Shown here piece after piece: positions 45,338 through 57,751 of a DNA stretch of 64,000 bases. Every line of letters begins with the position of its first letter. The first letter of the stretch is position 1. Source of the stretch: Pochonia chlamydosporia 170 (taxonomy: Eukaryota > Ascomycota > Sordariomycetes > Hypocreales > Clavicipitaceae); NCBI RefSeq assembly GCF_001653235.2, contig NC_035796.1:1860001-1924000 (forward strand), given 5' to 3'. A program made the translations under genes and the position numbers. The notes below the pieces were generated by a model that had not been told where the DNA came from, did no database searches, and worked only from the letters and a program-made list of their open reading frames with translations.

Positions 45338-48300
45338 CTACTGAACATTGAGGTACAAATCCGCACCACGCCTCGTGGGAGTCAGTCTCGGCACCCACGT
45401 CGGCGTAGATGGTAAATCCCCCGGATATCCCCGTGGAGTAACAACCTCTGGAGACAAGTACATTGGCCCGCCGCTCCCTCGATGCCAGTTATTCGTGCCT
45501 GAGGAGGAAGAGTGGTCGGTGGATATGGACATGTTGACAGCCCGATCGTGGCCGAGGCGTTTGGCGATGAGGGACGCAGGCGGCAACGGTGGTTGCTGGT
45601 ACTGTGCTTGCTGTACTTGCTGCTGTTGTTGTTGCTGTTGCTGGTAGAACGGGGGATAGTGGTGCTTTGGTTGGTGGTTTGGATGGGGTCTCGGGTTGGG
45701 ATAGGGATAGGCGTGTTGTTGGGGCCGGCGGATGTGGTTTTGCGGTGGGAAGGGTTGCGTTTGTGGACCTTGTCTTTGGGGGATTTGAGGGTGAGGTTGG
45801 CGTTGTGGACGCATTGGTGAGTGGGAGTGGTGGTCTGGTTCTGTTTCCATGGTTTTGTGCTTTTGTTTGTTCTTTCGGGCTTGAGGGGGGAGCCAGAGCG
45901 TTGATGTGTGTTGAGGGCGACGGGGGTGTGGGTGTGCTGGGAGGCCGGGGATCCAGGGCGGTGGTTCTGGTCTTTGAGTGTGAGTTTGTGGTTGTTGTGT
46001 GATTCTTTGAGGTTGGGGGACGAGTTCTTTCTCGGGTTGGGTTTGAAGTTGTGGTTGTGGTTGAGGGTTTGGATGAGCGTCATGAGGTTGGGTTTTTGGT
46101 TGAGACTGGCTTTGGGTTTGAGAGTCGATTTGGTGCTCTGGTGGGCGTGGTGCTTCCTGAGGTTGAGCCTGATGCTGGGATTGAACTTGCTGATGCTGTT
46201 GTGCGTGAACCTCTCGAGGTTGAGCGTGAGTTTCAGTTTGGGGTTGAAGTTGTTGCAGTTGTGGACGTGCGCCCTGTTGAAGTTGTGCGTGATGTTGAGC
46301 TTGCTGCTTTTGATGTTGCTGTGGATGATGGTCTCTCTGGGGTTGGGTTTGAAGCTGACGTTGATCTTGATTTTGAGACAAAGCTTGCTGCTGAGGGGCG
46401 TCTTTATGAGGTCGAGGGTAAGCCTGCTGTTCTGAACGAACATCCTTCTGAGGTTGAGTCTGGGGTTGAGATTGGCCCTGCTGTTGTGAACGGACTCCAT
46501 CCAGTAGTTGCGGTTGCGGTTGAGGCTGGGGCTGGATGGGATGTTGATGAGGCCAACCATACGGCTGCTCACGTACAACCCCCGGAATCTGCGCTTGAGA
46601 TTGAATCTCCAGTCGCTGCGGCTGCTCAGACGGCTGTATGGCTAGACTATGTTGCTCAGATACATGCGAGTTCACCAACTCTAGCCGCCTCCCTTGCTGA
46701 GGAACCACCAACGGAGAAGGCTGCAGCTGCGTCTGTCGTCTTTGTATCTGCTGTCTAAGCATACTACGCGGCCGAGCAGAAGGAAGCGCAGCCCTATCAT
46801 CCTCAGGCTCAGGAGACGGTTCAACAATCCTCATCGTCGGAGACCCCGTCCGCAGGAGACTCGGATCCTGAACCGTCTTCTGCCGCGACATAATCACCGA
46901 GTGGTGAGGAGAAGCCGCAGTGACCATGGTAGTAGGAATAATCGGCCTGATAGCCGGCACGGAAGCGCTCACAGCACTGACGGCTATGCTCTCCGTCTCC
47001 ATTGTATTCGCCGCCTGCTTCGACAGACTTCCGAGCGTGGGCATGGCCGCACTGCTAGCTATGCCACCCGATGCAGTCCTATGATGAGCCGACTTGTATA
47101 GAATGGGCATCCTCGGCGGCGGCACCAACCTAGGTTTACCGGTGGGACCGTTTTCTCTCCCCGGAATCTTGGGATACGACACGGGTGATCGTCCGTTTCC
47201 TGAGCGGGGGGACTCCGCCACGGGGGAGAGGTTGACTTGTGTTGTTCCCGGTGGTTGTAGCGGGTTGTCGTCTTCGGACGACGTGCTTATGGTGGTGATG
47301 CCGCTGTCTGCGGAGGGGGCACGGGGTCGAGTCAGGTTTCGGCCGGAGGAACCTTTTACAAACATGTTTTGGGGGTTACTTGGGGGGCTGGAGAACAAGG
47401 GCCTTGGGATGGCGTCCTGCTGCGCATCGGAGAATCTGAAGGATGGTTCGGTCACGACTCGTATGGACTGGTGATTTGGCGGTGGGGGAATAGGCGCAGA
47501 TGATGAGCGGCGGTGGGAGGGTCGTTTGTCGGGGATTGTGGCCGCTGGTTGTTTTGCACGACTGCTATTCATGACGGGGAGGATTGTCACGCTCGTCGCT
47601 AACCTTGGGTGTGCGCTCAGGGGCGTTGGTGTTGTGCCCTCCAGTTCGGCAGTCTGCGAAAGTCGCTTGGGCCCGTTGGTCGTCCAGTTCGAGTACTTGT
47701 TGGTGACGAAATACGCTGTCGTGGACTGCGGTTCTGCAGAGACAAGGCCCCAGGTCTGACCCTCTGGTGAGATGAAGGATGATTCGTGTCCGTCTTCCTC
47801 GAATTCCGTCATTGTACTCTCACGCGGCTTGTTCGTCGTTTTGGCAACGTGCAGGAAGTCATCTCTCTGTGGAATCTGTAGCTTCGGTAGAACAGGCGGT
47901 TGAGATGATATCCGTGTGTACTCCGGCGAGGGAGTGTCCATCTGACTCCCCGACGATGTTCCCGTGGGAGGAGTATGTTTTGCCGGTGGTGAGGGTGGCT
48001 TGTTGGGAATAGCCAGAGCGAGGATTGGTTTCGCAGGAAGGAGTTTTGATATCGGTCTTGGTGTGGGCGTCGTTGTAGCTTGAGTTGTGTGTTTGGAGTG
48101 CGATGGTGATATTGCGAGGCCGATGAGGCTGGGTCGCCAACTCGCACGGTTATATGCTCTTGAGATGGGAGATTTTGTAGCTGCTGGAGGTGGTGGTGTT
48201 CGTCCGGCTGTGCTTCGTATTCCGCTGCTGTTCCTACGGCCGTTGCTGCCGTCACCGCAGCTGCAGATGGGCCATTATTGGAATCATTTGGAGGATGAAC

Positions 48301-49204
48301 AGGGTTTGCCATCCACGATGGCTCAGTGCTATCCCCGCCGCGGCTCTTATCGAATCTGTAGCCCCAGGAATCTCGCCTCGGCGGCGTACTTGATAGGGGT
48401 GTATGACGGCCATGCTTCTTCTTCGCCCGATATAACCTGAACAGCAGCAAGAAGCCGACCGCCACGGCCGCAAATCCAATCACTCCCACTGAAATACCCG
48501 CCTTCTGAACAGGAGTAAGACCGGTAGAACTAGAAGCGGCGGCTGGTTCTCCCGTGGCGGTACTCGTCTCGGCAGCTTGTGTGGTGGTGCTCACAACTGA
48601 CGTCCTAAGCGTAGTGTCTAGACCGGATGTAGTCACCGTAGGGGTATGCGTGTCAATAACCAATGTCGACGGAAGACCAGTCCTTGTAAACGACCTGCTG
48701 CGAGTCCTCGAGGGCCGCGGATATGAAATTGGTCCGCCTCCTGAAGGCGGCACCACCAATGTAGCCGTGATGACGCCGTGAGTGGGTTGTATCGCATTGG
48801 GCTGGTTACTACACATTCGGTAGGCCTTGGATATCACCGCTAAAGCACGTCAGTCTCACCTTCAAGTCGTATAAGAGCAAGGAAAACTCACAACCGGCAT
48901 CTTTCTCAGGACACGCTCCCAGCCTCTGTTCCGCAGCAATACACTGCACCGCGCCCTCACCGACAGTAAACCCCGTGTCCCCATCCGTGGAGCACAATTC
49001 CTCGAGGGACGGGATCCCTTTACCCCGTACAAGTCCATAATTTGCGTCGAGAAAGGAAATGAAGCAGTCTTCCGCGCAGGCGGGCACCACGCAGGCAAGC
49101 TCGGCGGTGAGATTAGATGTTCGTCGGGAAGTATCTACAGCGAAAATGGTGGAAAGGAGTGACAGTAGTAGGAGTCCGAGACGGAACATTCTATAAAGAG
49201 GCAT
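45338..49204 (-). CDS. CFEM-like Cys-rich receptor-type membrane protein with long Gln-rich tail
   Basis: Minus strand, exons 49204-48892, 48839-48317 and 48260-45338, 1252 residues. The first intron is clear (GTGAGT, ACTGAC, TTTAG; 52 nt). The second (56 nt, donor GTGGAT, acceptor TCTGCAG) is inferred from the change of coding frame and its donor is weak. A signal peptide (about 1-22) leads to a Cys-rich domain (seven Cys, residues of about 36-115) resembling CFEM-like modules, then a Ser/Thr/Pro stalk, one transmembrane helix (GVIGFAAVAVGFLLLF) and a basic stop-transfer RAKKKHGRH. The cytoplasmic part exceeds 950 residues; roughly its second half to two thirds contains a Gln/Pro/His-rich tract several hundred residues long, prion-like in composition, ending with a less biased C-terminus. 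Function unknown; a surface sensor or wall-associated scaffold is plausible. Confidence 0.75.
45600..46640. repeat. imperfect CAG/CAA-type repeat encoding the Gln-rich tract
   Basis: On the minus strand the DNA is a long, degenerate array of Gln, Pro and His codons (CAGCCTCAACC-like units, short CAG runs around 45615-45645). The bias leaves several other frames open on both strands (for example 398 codons on the minus strand and 235 on the plus strand), which are by-products. Confidence 0.7.
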
Positions 49205-50462
49205 CTACAAATTGTTAGCATCCTCAATTCCAAAATACATCACGTTGTCCGTTCCAAATAGATTGATACTCACCCAGAGAAATCAGAACCGTCTAGTGCG
49301 AGACGACCAGCATCCCATCCACATCACCACAATAAACAATAGCAAGGAAAAAAGAAACAGTTCACAAAGAAAATAAGAGACCGAAATTTTCGCAAAAACA
49401 ATGAGCAACAATGTAAACGATAAACAATATCAACCGCCTCCCATATGTGTCCTTCCCTTTTTCCTTTCATCCCTCCCACTTCTTGGTCGGCGCCTCGCAA
49501 CCGCCCATACTGTATCATCACATCCTCTCTCTGCACCTTGCCATCATCATTCTGCATCTGCGCATGCAAGTCCGCTCAGCCAACCATTTGCGTGAGACGA
49601 GCGGCGGGCCAGCGCTTCCATGTGGCATCGAGTGGCTGCCATGCCATCTTCGCGTTTAGGCGCCCGTTCGTTGTAAGCGCCACCAACCATGTCGACCCTG
49701 GCTTTCCGTATGGCCCCTTGGGTTCGTGAAACACGTCACGTGGATACATCTTGGACACGCTGGGAATAATCCTGGATTTTGGAAAAAAGCCTTGTGTCAC
49801 GGCCCAATGGTGTGGGATTGGGATATTTTAGCGCAGGGATTTTTTGGGAATGGGTTGGTTGGATGGGATAGTCGTTTTATGTGGTCGCGCGTTGTGGTCG
49901 TTTCGAAACATTTGTTGGATTTGGGCGTGTCGGTGGTCGTGTGGAGGTGAATGAGACCGGATGACTATTCAGCTGGGTTGGTTTTGGTGGTGGCCTACAC
50001 TGCAACCATGTATTTATTACATTGTAAAACAGTTAGGGAAGTCTTGTTCTTGGGGCACTGTCTGTTGGGTTCGAATATTTGCAACCATTCGCCTTGCTTC
50101 GATACACCGACACACGTTTCTACGACTCCTCAGCCACGAGTATAACAACCTCATGTAAATGTCTCTATTTCAATATTCAGATTCTGCCCCCACGAAAAAG
50201 CCATCTGCTAAAAAAAAGCATCAAGCGTTACTACTCGCCCCCAACACATCAACTATGCTCAAAGGACAAGTAAAAACACAGAGAACAGAAAGGAACCTCT
50301 GATACGCCAACGCCAGATAAACACCTCATCAGCGAGCAAACGACACCAAGTAAACGAGTGCCCCTTCAAGACCACAGTCCTCCCAGCAATCTCAAGAGTC
50401 GACTCCCTGGCTGCCCGTCAAAGTATGCTATGCGATATATTGCGGATGCTGACGCTCCATCC
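49205..50462. other. intergenic region between the CFEM-like gene and snf7
   Basis: Promoter of the CFEM-like gene and 3' region of snf7. Open frames are short and unsupported. Confidence 0.55.
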
Positions 50463-51424
50463 TTACATGGCCATTTCCGCCTGAAGCTTCCTCAGCTCGG
50501 CCTCTTCGTCGTCCTCCTCGACGGCCTGGGCTCTGTTTGAGACGGCTGTACAAACCAACGTCAGCCAAGTTCACACGATAATCGTCCTTCAACTCCGTAG
50601 GGAAAATACTCACGCTCCTGGTTTGCCACCGAAGGCATCTTGTGCACGATATCGGCAACGGGTACACTTCCCGTCTTGAGGATATCCTCGTCCAGCTTCT
50701 CCTGTTGAAGCTCGTCCAACTCCGCCTCGAGTTCGTCGTCGTCGATGACCTCGCCAATAGGATTCGATGTGATTGCGTTGACAATCTCCTCGCTGAGTGC
50801 GTTTTGCTCTCGAAGTTCGTCCCTGTAACAACCAGCGTCAGCACCATCCAAATCTCCAACTTCCCACAGCCATGCGGTGCCATAACACAGGAAAATCGCC
50901 GCATAAAAGATGTAGGCACCCACATTGTCTGGTCCACCTTTTCCGGTGTAAGCTTGCCATGAATATTCGCCATGGCTTTGCCTGCCTGCTGCATCGCCAG
51001 CAAAGTCTCATGGTTGATGTTGGCCGACTCTATTGCGTTGATCTGTGTATCCAGAGTCCCTATTTGCGCCAGGGTCTGCTCCAGAGTATGCTCGTTCGCC
51101 TTCTTGCGCCGCAGGGCTGCCTTGGCCGCTAGAGTTCAAACCATCGTCAGTATCATCTTCACCACATTTTGAAATCCCAACTTTCCCACCCCGCATTATG
51201 AAGCCTCAGTGGGAAAGAAGAGGGGCGAAGGCACCCATCCAGTCCTTACCGTTCTTGTTTGTAGTTGCGTTCTTGCGCGCGATATTCTGCTGTTCCTCTA
51301 TTTGGCTCTGCAAGTGTTTCTCTCGCTTCTGCAGCATATCGAGCTGCGAGCGGAGGTTGAGGATGGCATTCTTGGGCGAGTCTTTGCGGTTCTGGGCGGA
51401 AGAACCACCAAACCAGCTCCACAT
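50463..51424 (-). CDS. snf7: ESCRT-III subunit Snf7/Vps32
   Basis: Minus strand, four exons: 51424-51250, 51128-50924, 50822-50614 and 50545-50463. Introns are 121, 101 and 68 nt, and the phases join into 223 residues, the usual length. The chain starts MWSWFGG and has a basic helix-1 region, then LRRKKANEHTLEQTLAQI, the conserved KLTPEKVDQTMDELREQN segment, acidic helices with EVIDDDELEAELDELQQE, and the C-terminal AELRKLQAEMAM, a MIM motif for Vps4. Snf7 polymerises into membrane-remodelling spirals on endosomes for multivesicular-body sorting and also acts in Rim101/PacC pH signalling. Exon-intron phases and the family signature agree at each junction. Confidence 0.95.
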
Positions 51425-52655
51425 CTTGGCTGTCCGAGTTGTCGCGAGACGCTCCGAGTTTGTATAAGATTTAAGATTAGGAGAAGAGTGTTTGTAGATA
51501 GAGTCAACCTCGTCGATAGCCAAGTCAGAGAAGTGTTAGGTGTCGGCCGAGGCTGGAAGATTTGTCGCGTTGGTTGATAAGATGCGGCGTTTGGTGGGGT
51601 ATTCTTGACACAATAGACGTGGTGTCGGGTTCTGGCGTTACGGGTCGGAAAAGCCGGCCACGGTCGTCGAGGCAGCGAAGTAGATGCCTTCAGGTGAATC
51701 TCACTCGGGTGGAAATCGTTATGAGGAATTAATATCTCCGGGTTTGAAGGTCGTCGTCAAGAAGGTTGCGTGGACAAAGTAGGCTACAATGCAATAAAAT
51801 GAGGACTGACTGGCCCATGTGGTGGCGGCATTGCTGCCTCTCCAGTCTGGTCCAGTCCAGCCAGTCCAGTCCAGCCAGTCCAGTCCAGGTCAGTGCACGC
51901 ACCCTGCTGGGCGATGACGGCACCCCAATCACCCAGCAACCTGATGGGCGCCCGTGTTTAGCCGCGTTTCACCCGTCCGTCATGTGACGCAATTGTTACA
52001 GCTGACCAACGCGAGCAGCCAAATGACTACATGGCCAACCTGCTGTTACTCAATCTCAAAATTACACGCAATGAAATATAAATAGCTTTGTGTCTATTAT
52101 GTGTAAACCGCCGTTGCTTTACAGTAGCCATCCACACCCAAAAAAAAAAAGTAATATCCTTAAATTGACCCACAGCACAGTCGATCACGACCATTTTATA
52201 AAAAACAAAAAAGGGAAGTAAAACGCAAAACGCAAAGGCTCCCAATGTATGAAATGTCGGCGTCTAACTGGCGTGAGAATGAGTGAAATGGCCCGTCGTC
52301 TTCCGGCCCAGCATCATGGATCGTCAACCCAGTCCAATCCACCATCAGTCAAAATTAGAACAACCCTGCAATAGCAACTCAAGGCCACGAATAAACAGTC
52401 AACCTCGGCAAACCTACCCGAGGGTGTAAAAAAAAGGAAAAGAAGCTCCAGTCCGTCCATTGCAGCCAACCTGCGCCCCCAGGAATTTTGGAAAATGTCA
52501 TGAACGCTCATACAATAATTTGTCTCGACACCATTAACAGGTCACAGAGACCATTCGAACCATTCCAGGCGAAATATCAGACATTTGAATCGTATTGTTA
52601 TGGTAGTTGAAGTAATAACCCTTGAAAGGGGAGTTATTCGGTGGCTTTGTCGATT
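51425..52655. other. intergenic region between snf7 and the mannosyltransferase
   Basis: Holds the snf7 promoter, the CCAGT-type tandem repeat at about 51851-51888, and the 3'UTR of the mannosyltransferase. No gene is supported. Confidence 0.6.
51851..51888. repeat. tandem CCAGTCCAG repeat
   Basis: About 38 nt of alternating CCAGT and CCAGC units upstream of snf7. A minisatellite-like tract. Confidence 0.75.
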
Positions 52656-54188
52656 TTATAAGTTGCCGCCTTTCTCGTCGGTATCGATGTGCCATACGAC
52701 ATAGTTGGGGAGGCCGACCACTTGGTAGCCCGCTCGCTTCGCCATCTTGGCAAATCCTTCTGTCTCGGCTTGATTCTCGAAGGCATAGGACGGAAAGTTG
52801 ATGCCTACCAATCCGTTAGTCCAACGTGTTGTAAAAGCAGCAGAATCCACATACCAGATCGGTGAACATCGGCCTTAACAAGAATGTTAACGCCACCAAT
52901 ACCATCGAGTTCAATCTCCTCATGCGGATCGTCTCGCCAGTCTCCCATCTTTGCCATGTAGGTGCGGCCGGTGTCGTATTGTTTGTACCCTAATGAGAAT
53001 ATGTGAGTAAATGTTCGTCTATAAGTTCGCGTCATATAGCGCGACTAACCCTCGGCGAGAACTGTATCCTTATCCAGGCTAGCGGCCAACCGGCGGCCTT
53101 TGTCCGACTCAACCCACGAATTATAATCAACTGTGACACGTCAGCATCCCCTTCTGTGTGGAATTGTCACGCATAGTAAGCAAACGTACATCGACCTTCG
53201 ATATCAACACCGTTCTCATATCTGTGGAACCAAATGTCTAAACACAGCTAGTTAGAATGGGGGTAAGTCATAGCACAGCCCGGAGTCCTTTTACGTACTT
53301 GGAACCAAGATGTCCTTATCGTGAGCAATGAAGTCCTCGAGAATTTTATTCGGGCTCTCAACAATATCAACATCTCGCCAGTAGACCCAAGAGTGTTCCG
53401 GCTTCAATGCAGTAGCCAGCAAGTAATTTCTGGCTTTACCCATGGCCTTGCGGCGAGGACCCTGGGCCTCAAACGAGTGTCTCTGTTGAACATCCTGGCT
53501 AAGGTGATAACCAAAGTCCTTCTGAACAACGGTAGCACTTCGGAATGGGATATTATCCGGTCGCTTTTGGATTCGTTCGAGCTCGGCGGCAAGCACGGCA
53601 AGAGTGTCGTCCTTGGAGTCAGAGACAAGGAAGGCAAGGTCAATCAGGTTATGGGGATAGGAAAGCTTGGCAAGCAGCTCAAAGTACTTGGAAAGGTGAG
53701 GAGCTGCGTCTTTTAGCGGGGTGAGGATAAGGACTCTCTCTTGGTTGGCGACGGCCTTTCGGGTAGACTTGATTGGGTTCAAGTCGACGTTTTGTATCGT
53801 TGGAGACTCGACCTTGAGGGGCGCGTGGTGATTAAAGATGACGGGCGTCTGCATGTGCGCATTCCATCGGGCGTACTCGTTTTGCGACATTTCTATCGGC
53901 GGTGTTGACGGACCCCAGCAGTAAAAGCTACATCACGAGCATGTGTCAGTCATATTGCCCCCTTGTTTGAAGAGAGAGACCCTGGGAAGCGATCTGCACT
54001 CAAACATGTTCGTACCTCTGCATTTCCGACGCTGAGCTGCGAATACCGCGCCATAACAACAGAATTATGCCAGTGACTGCAATTAGAAGCAAAAACCGCG
54101 TCCGCGTTAGGATATTCCAGACGACACGGGTGGGCGGCAGCTGTGCTCTGGCGGCTTTCCAATTCAAACCTCCTTTAGGAAGAAGCAT
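52656..54188 (-). CDS. mnn9: Anp1/Mnn9/Van1-family alpha-mannosyltransferase (Mnn9-type)
   Basis: Minus strand, six exons: 54188-54016, 53927-53299, 53237-53190, 53130-53050, 52989-52855 and 52804-52656. Introns are 50-88 nt and all phases agree, giving 404 residues. It is a type II Golgi membrane protein: the short N-terminus MLLPKGG and a basic stretch precede the anchor FLLLIAVTGIILLLW (about 32-46). The lumenal domain (GT62 family) has SFYCWGPSTPP, ERVLILTPLKDAA, SFEAQGPRRKAMGKARNYLL and the metal-binding DVD in YWRDVDIVESP. These enzymes work in mannan polymerase complexes that extend the alpha-1,6 backbone of N-glycan outer chains and so build the cell wall. The subunit assignment rests on length (yeast Mnn9 is about 395 residues; Anp1 and Van1 are longer) and is less certain than the family. 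Confidence 0.9.
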
Positions 54189-56733
54189 GATGGGCGATTG
54201 GGAGCAGGGCCGTGCGCCACAACCGGATCAAAAGGACGTGTGGTAAGTGTACAAGATGATCAATCGATAAATTTCGTGCGCGGGCTTGATGGACTCGAGT
54301 TGTCGAGGATGGCTCCCGGTGTCGTGAGAACCAAGGAGTTTCGGGAGGGCGATTGCGTGGACGAAGGCAAGGTAAAGTGGTCCAAACGAGTGATGGGTGC
54401 CAATAGGGGATTGACGAAGAAGAAAAGGAAGATACGGATGCAATGGTTTCTCTGCCTCGACAATCACATTAAATCAAGGCAGCTGGATGGCCAGCAGCAG
54501 ACAGCAGGCCGGCGGATCGAATGGTTGTTGGAGAATACTTGACGTTATCAGTTGGGTTGAAGAGAAAAGCGAGTGAGAATGGAACGAAAGGAACTTGACA
54601 AGTTGAGTGCTGAATGAGGCCTGGTTCCTCGTGGCGTTGCGCAACGTGCTCGAGTGGGCGGGCAGAGGCTGAGAGGCGCAAAGGCGTGGAGGTGCTTGGT
54701 GGATGGATGTCTGGTTGGTTGGTTGGTCTGGTCTGGTTGGTCTGGTGCTGATAGGCAAAACTGCAAACTGCAGATTTCCAAGGTTCTGCCCACTGACCCA
54801 GTGTCCATGTGTCCACTTGAGCATTGAGCACTTGAGCAGTCACACTCGTACAATCTGCCCCAGCCTTCCTTGGTGGGCATTGCCCACTGGGCACACTGTC
54901 AAATTAGTTGTAAATGGCGCTGTTGGCTGCGGTCTCCAGGCATGTCTCGCCCCAGGTGATTACCATTGATGGCACGGAGTAGTTCTGCCAACAGCAGAAA
55001 CCCCAAGTCCTGGTATGACCCATATGATCGGACTAAAAGGTTAACTTTTCAAGGTTACATCCGAATGACTTGGCGCCAAACTCACGTCGCACAACCGGGC
55101 AAGTATCTCACAGGTCTCACGCCAACTCCGGAACGGTCTGGTGCCGCGCCCGAATTTAGCAGCTCCCAGGTGCCATGTCCAGGCTTGTTGGCGCTACCAG
55201 ACTCCAATGTGGTGCCAGGCTGCCACTGAAACCACTGCAAGCAACTAGCACGTCCGTGGTTTGAAGGGCCAGAGGATCAAATCAAATGAGAAATCCAGCA
55301 AAAACCAGGCACAAGGGGGATTGTCAGGGAGCCGAACCAATTGAGTTGTATCCAAACAAGGGCAGCGACCAACAATAGTTTTCTGAGCATTCCCAACGTC
55401 CGCGTCCATGCCCTCGCCCTGATGGCAAGTAATATTGACCAGTGCCAACCAGTTGACCTTCTTCGCGAAGAACACAACCAGACCGTGGAGGTTGTCCATT
55501 GAAGCTCTGAACTACCTGCTTCATCTGGCACAACACAATGCCCATGTGCCTGCAAACCCGGCCCGTCAGCCGTTGCAACTACTCCGTACTTTGTCGATCA
55601 ATCAGAAAAGAGGAGATCCTCCGCGTCGTCCTCTTTCACCCTCCAACCAATCTTCCTGTCATCTGAAAATTGGGCCATCAGCTTGTCATTTAGGCCATCG
55701 AACCCCTGTATCTTCTAGCCTCGCACCTATTTCGGGAGCTCAAATAGTGGGCAGTGCTGACGATTCGCTTGCCTTGGCTCGTATTCTGTGACACTGGACC
55801 AATGTTGGAAGAGTCCACATCCGTGACCTACAAAAGCTGTGAATACGTGAAAGCTCTATGATAACTTGAAGTTTAAAAAATTGCTGCACGCGTTGCTAGC
55901 TCTCAAAGATGAGCTACATCCATATGTAGGTAATTGCGTCTCATCCTTTGGCGGTTTGACCCATTCGTATCGCATCTCGATCACGATTTTGAGTTTTGAA
56001 GCACGCGCATATTTTTGGCCAAACACTGGTTTCATTGACAGCTTCAAGATACGAGGTCAGTTTCCGTCACCACATTAACAGTCAAGAAACCTTCATCTTT
56101 CGTCGAGCACACAATGTCATGTCAGGGAACACCAGTTGACAATGGTGTACTTGGTGGCATGCCTATGCCCTCTTACGCCAAATATTGTTGAGACGCCAGG
56201 CGAGAGAAACCCCAAAGTTATCTGGATCATGGGTATCATTATTTATATTCTACCATTGTGTATCGAGTCTCTCAGGAACTCCTCCCAGCTAGATGGACAC
56301 TACTCATGTTGGCCAGTTAGGCCGAACATCTGAGGTTCCTTTCCTCTAACGCCCTCGGATACCAAAACACCGTTCGCCTTCCTCCCACCGTCGACGCAAC
56401 ACTGCACATGATGCTTTCCTCCTGTCCAAACACACGCCATTTTGTGGCCCTTCACATTCCGTTGCAAGTGGTTTGACCCCTCTATAAACTGCCATATCGA
56501 CATTTAGACCGTCCGCATGCCCGTAGCGTCCCCTGGTTCCAGAGTTGATTGAAAATAGTGCCAAGGCCAGCGTTTTGCTTCATCCAGTATAATACAGTGC
56601 TCCAAGCGCGGACAACCATGTATCCAGCTGTGCAATGCGTATCGCGTTTCGTCAGACATGGCTCGACAGATATCAATTGATGGCTAGTCTTGTTCCCCTC
56701 GGTTGTCCGCAACGCTCGGCAAGTTATCGACAA
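54189..56733. other. intergenic region between the mannosyltransferase and SmF genes
   Basis: About 2.5 kb with no supported gene. Contains a TGGT-rich repeat at about 54711-54747. Frames of up to 141 codons on the minus strand (54469-54894) lie in this promoter and look non-coding. Confidence 0.55.
54711..54747. repeat. TGGT-rich simple repeat
   Basis: Tandem TGGT and TGGTC units in the mannosyltransferase promoter region. Confidence 0.7.
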
Positions 56734-57064
56734 TTAACCCGACATGGCAGCGTCCTTGGAGTCGTCCGCACCACGAACCCAGAGCACATTGTTACATCTA
56801 CACAAGTTCAGTTAGCCACTCTGCCGTAATACGCAGACCAACCCAAAGCTTCAGAATTGCATACCTGATCAGTACTTGTCCCAGCAGACCAGTTGGTTTG
56901 TCGGAAACATATTCCTCGGTGCCGGACAACTGCAGATTCATGTAGCTGTCGACAGAGACGAGTGTGCCCTTGTACTCAACCTGACCCCACTTCAAGCGGA
57001 CGAAAACTGGCTTGTTGACGAGGTCCTGCAGCATCGGCCGCGGGTTAACGGGTACGAAACTCAT
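56734..57064 (-). CDS. smf1: spliceosomal Sm protein F (SmF)
   Basis: Minus strand, exons 57064-56865 and 56797-56734, with a 67-nt intron (GTATGC...TGTAG), 87 residues. The Sm fold is complete: Sm1 motif [29 protein letters not shown], in which the KWG-x-EYKGTL pattern identifies the F subunit, and Sm2 motif [15 protein letters not shown] restored only by the splice. SmF is one of seven subunits of the Sm ring on U1, U2, U4 and U5 snRNAs. The second exon encodes only about 20 residues and would be missed by an ORF-only annotation. The DNA glycosylase gene is transcribed divergently from the other side. Confidence 0.95.
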
Positions 57065-57751
57065 GGTGTTGACTGTTGGTGTGTGGTTGGGCTGGGAGGC
57101 GATCGCGAAAAGGCTTCGAGATAGCTTCGATGTCTGGTCTGCAGTTGGACCTTGGTGCTGCCTGAGGTAAAATTTGCCCGCTGAGCGTGGCGCGTTGCGG
57201 CCGGGTTTACTCCGGCTGTGGATGTGCTACCCGGTACCTCGGGAGAATTGGCTTCTGAGATTGGGGCTCGCGGCCGATATAGCTCTACCTTGCGTCAGCG
57301 AGGAATATTCATTGTTTGCTGCTGTTTCCCAATAATCGTGCTCATAATGTATCGATTTCGCCTTGACAATTGCAGATTGTTAGCATCAAATGACATCAAT
57401 TTGTTATCGTTTATTCAGCATAGACCTAGCTCCTGAGCTCGACAACCCGACCAATTAGGATTAGTGGAAGTCTCATTGCAAAGCCCCTGGCGACAACTAG
57501 GGCGTGAAGAATACATCATCGATCAACGGTAGAATTCACGGTGACGAAACCTCCAGCTCATGTCAAACAATTCAAACCCCCAAGCATCATCTCTGCGTAA
57601 AACCGACAAGTTGTCATGCCGTTTGACTGCCCCATCTACGAAATCGCATAGACATCTCATGAAGAAACACCTAGCCTTCCTCCTCAGCACATCATTGAGA
57701 TCTCACCTCTCTTACAAATCCAAACAGACACAACACATCACAACCCTCACA
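57065..57751. other. divergent promoter between SmF and the DNA glycosylase
   Basis: Shared upstream region. The glycosylase frame is open from an ATG at 57560; ATGs at 57560 and 57659 are in frame with 57752. The 30 nt before 57752 are C/A-rich, like a fungal 5'UTR. Confidence 0.55.

Noticed and set aside
45382..46758. Long open frames on both strands across the Gln-rich region (398 codons minus, 235 and 175 codons plus)
   Set aside because: They are by-products of the CAG/CAA/CCT-type repeat, which lacks stops in several frames; their composition is extreme and has no domain.
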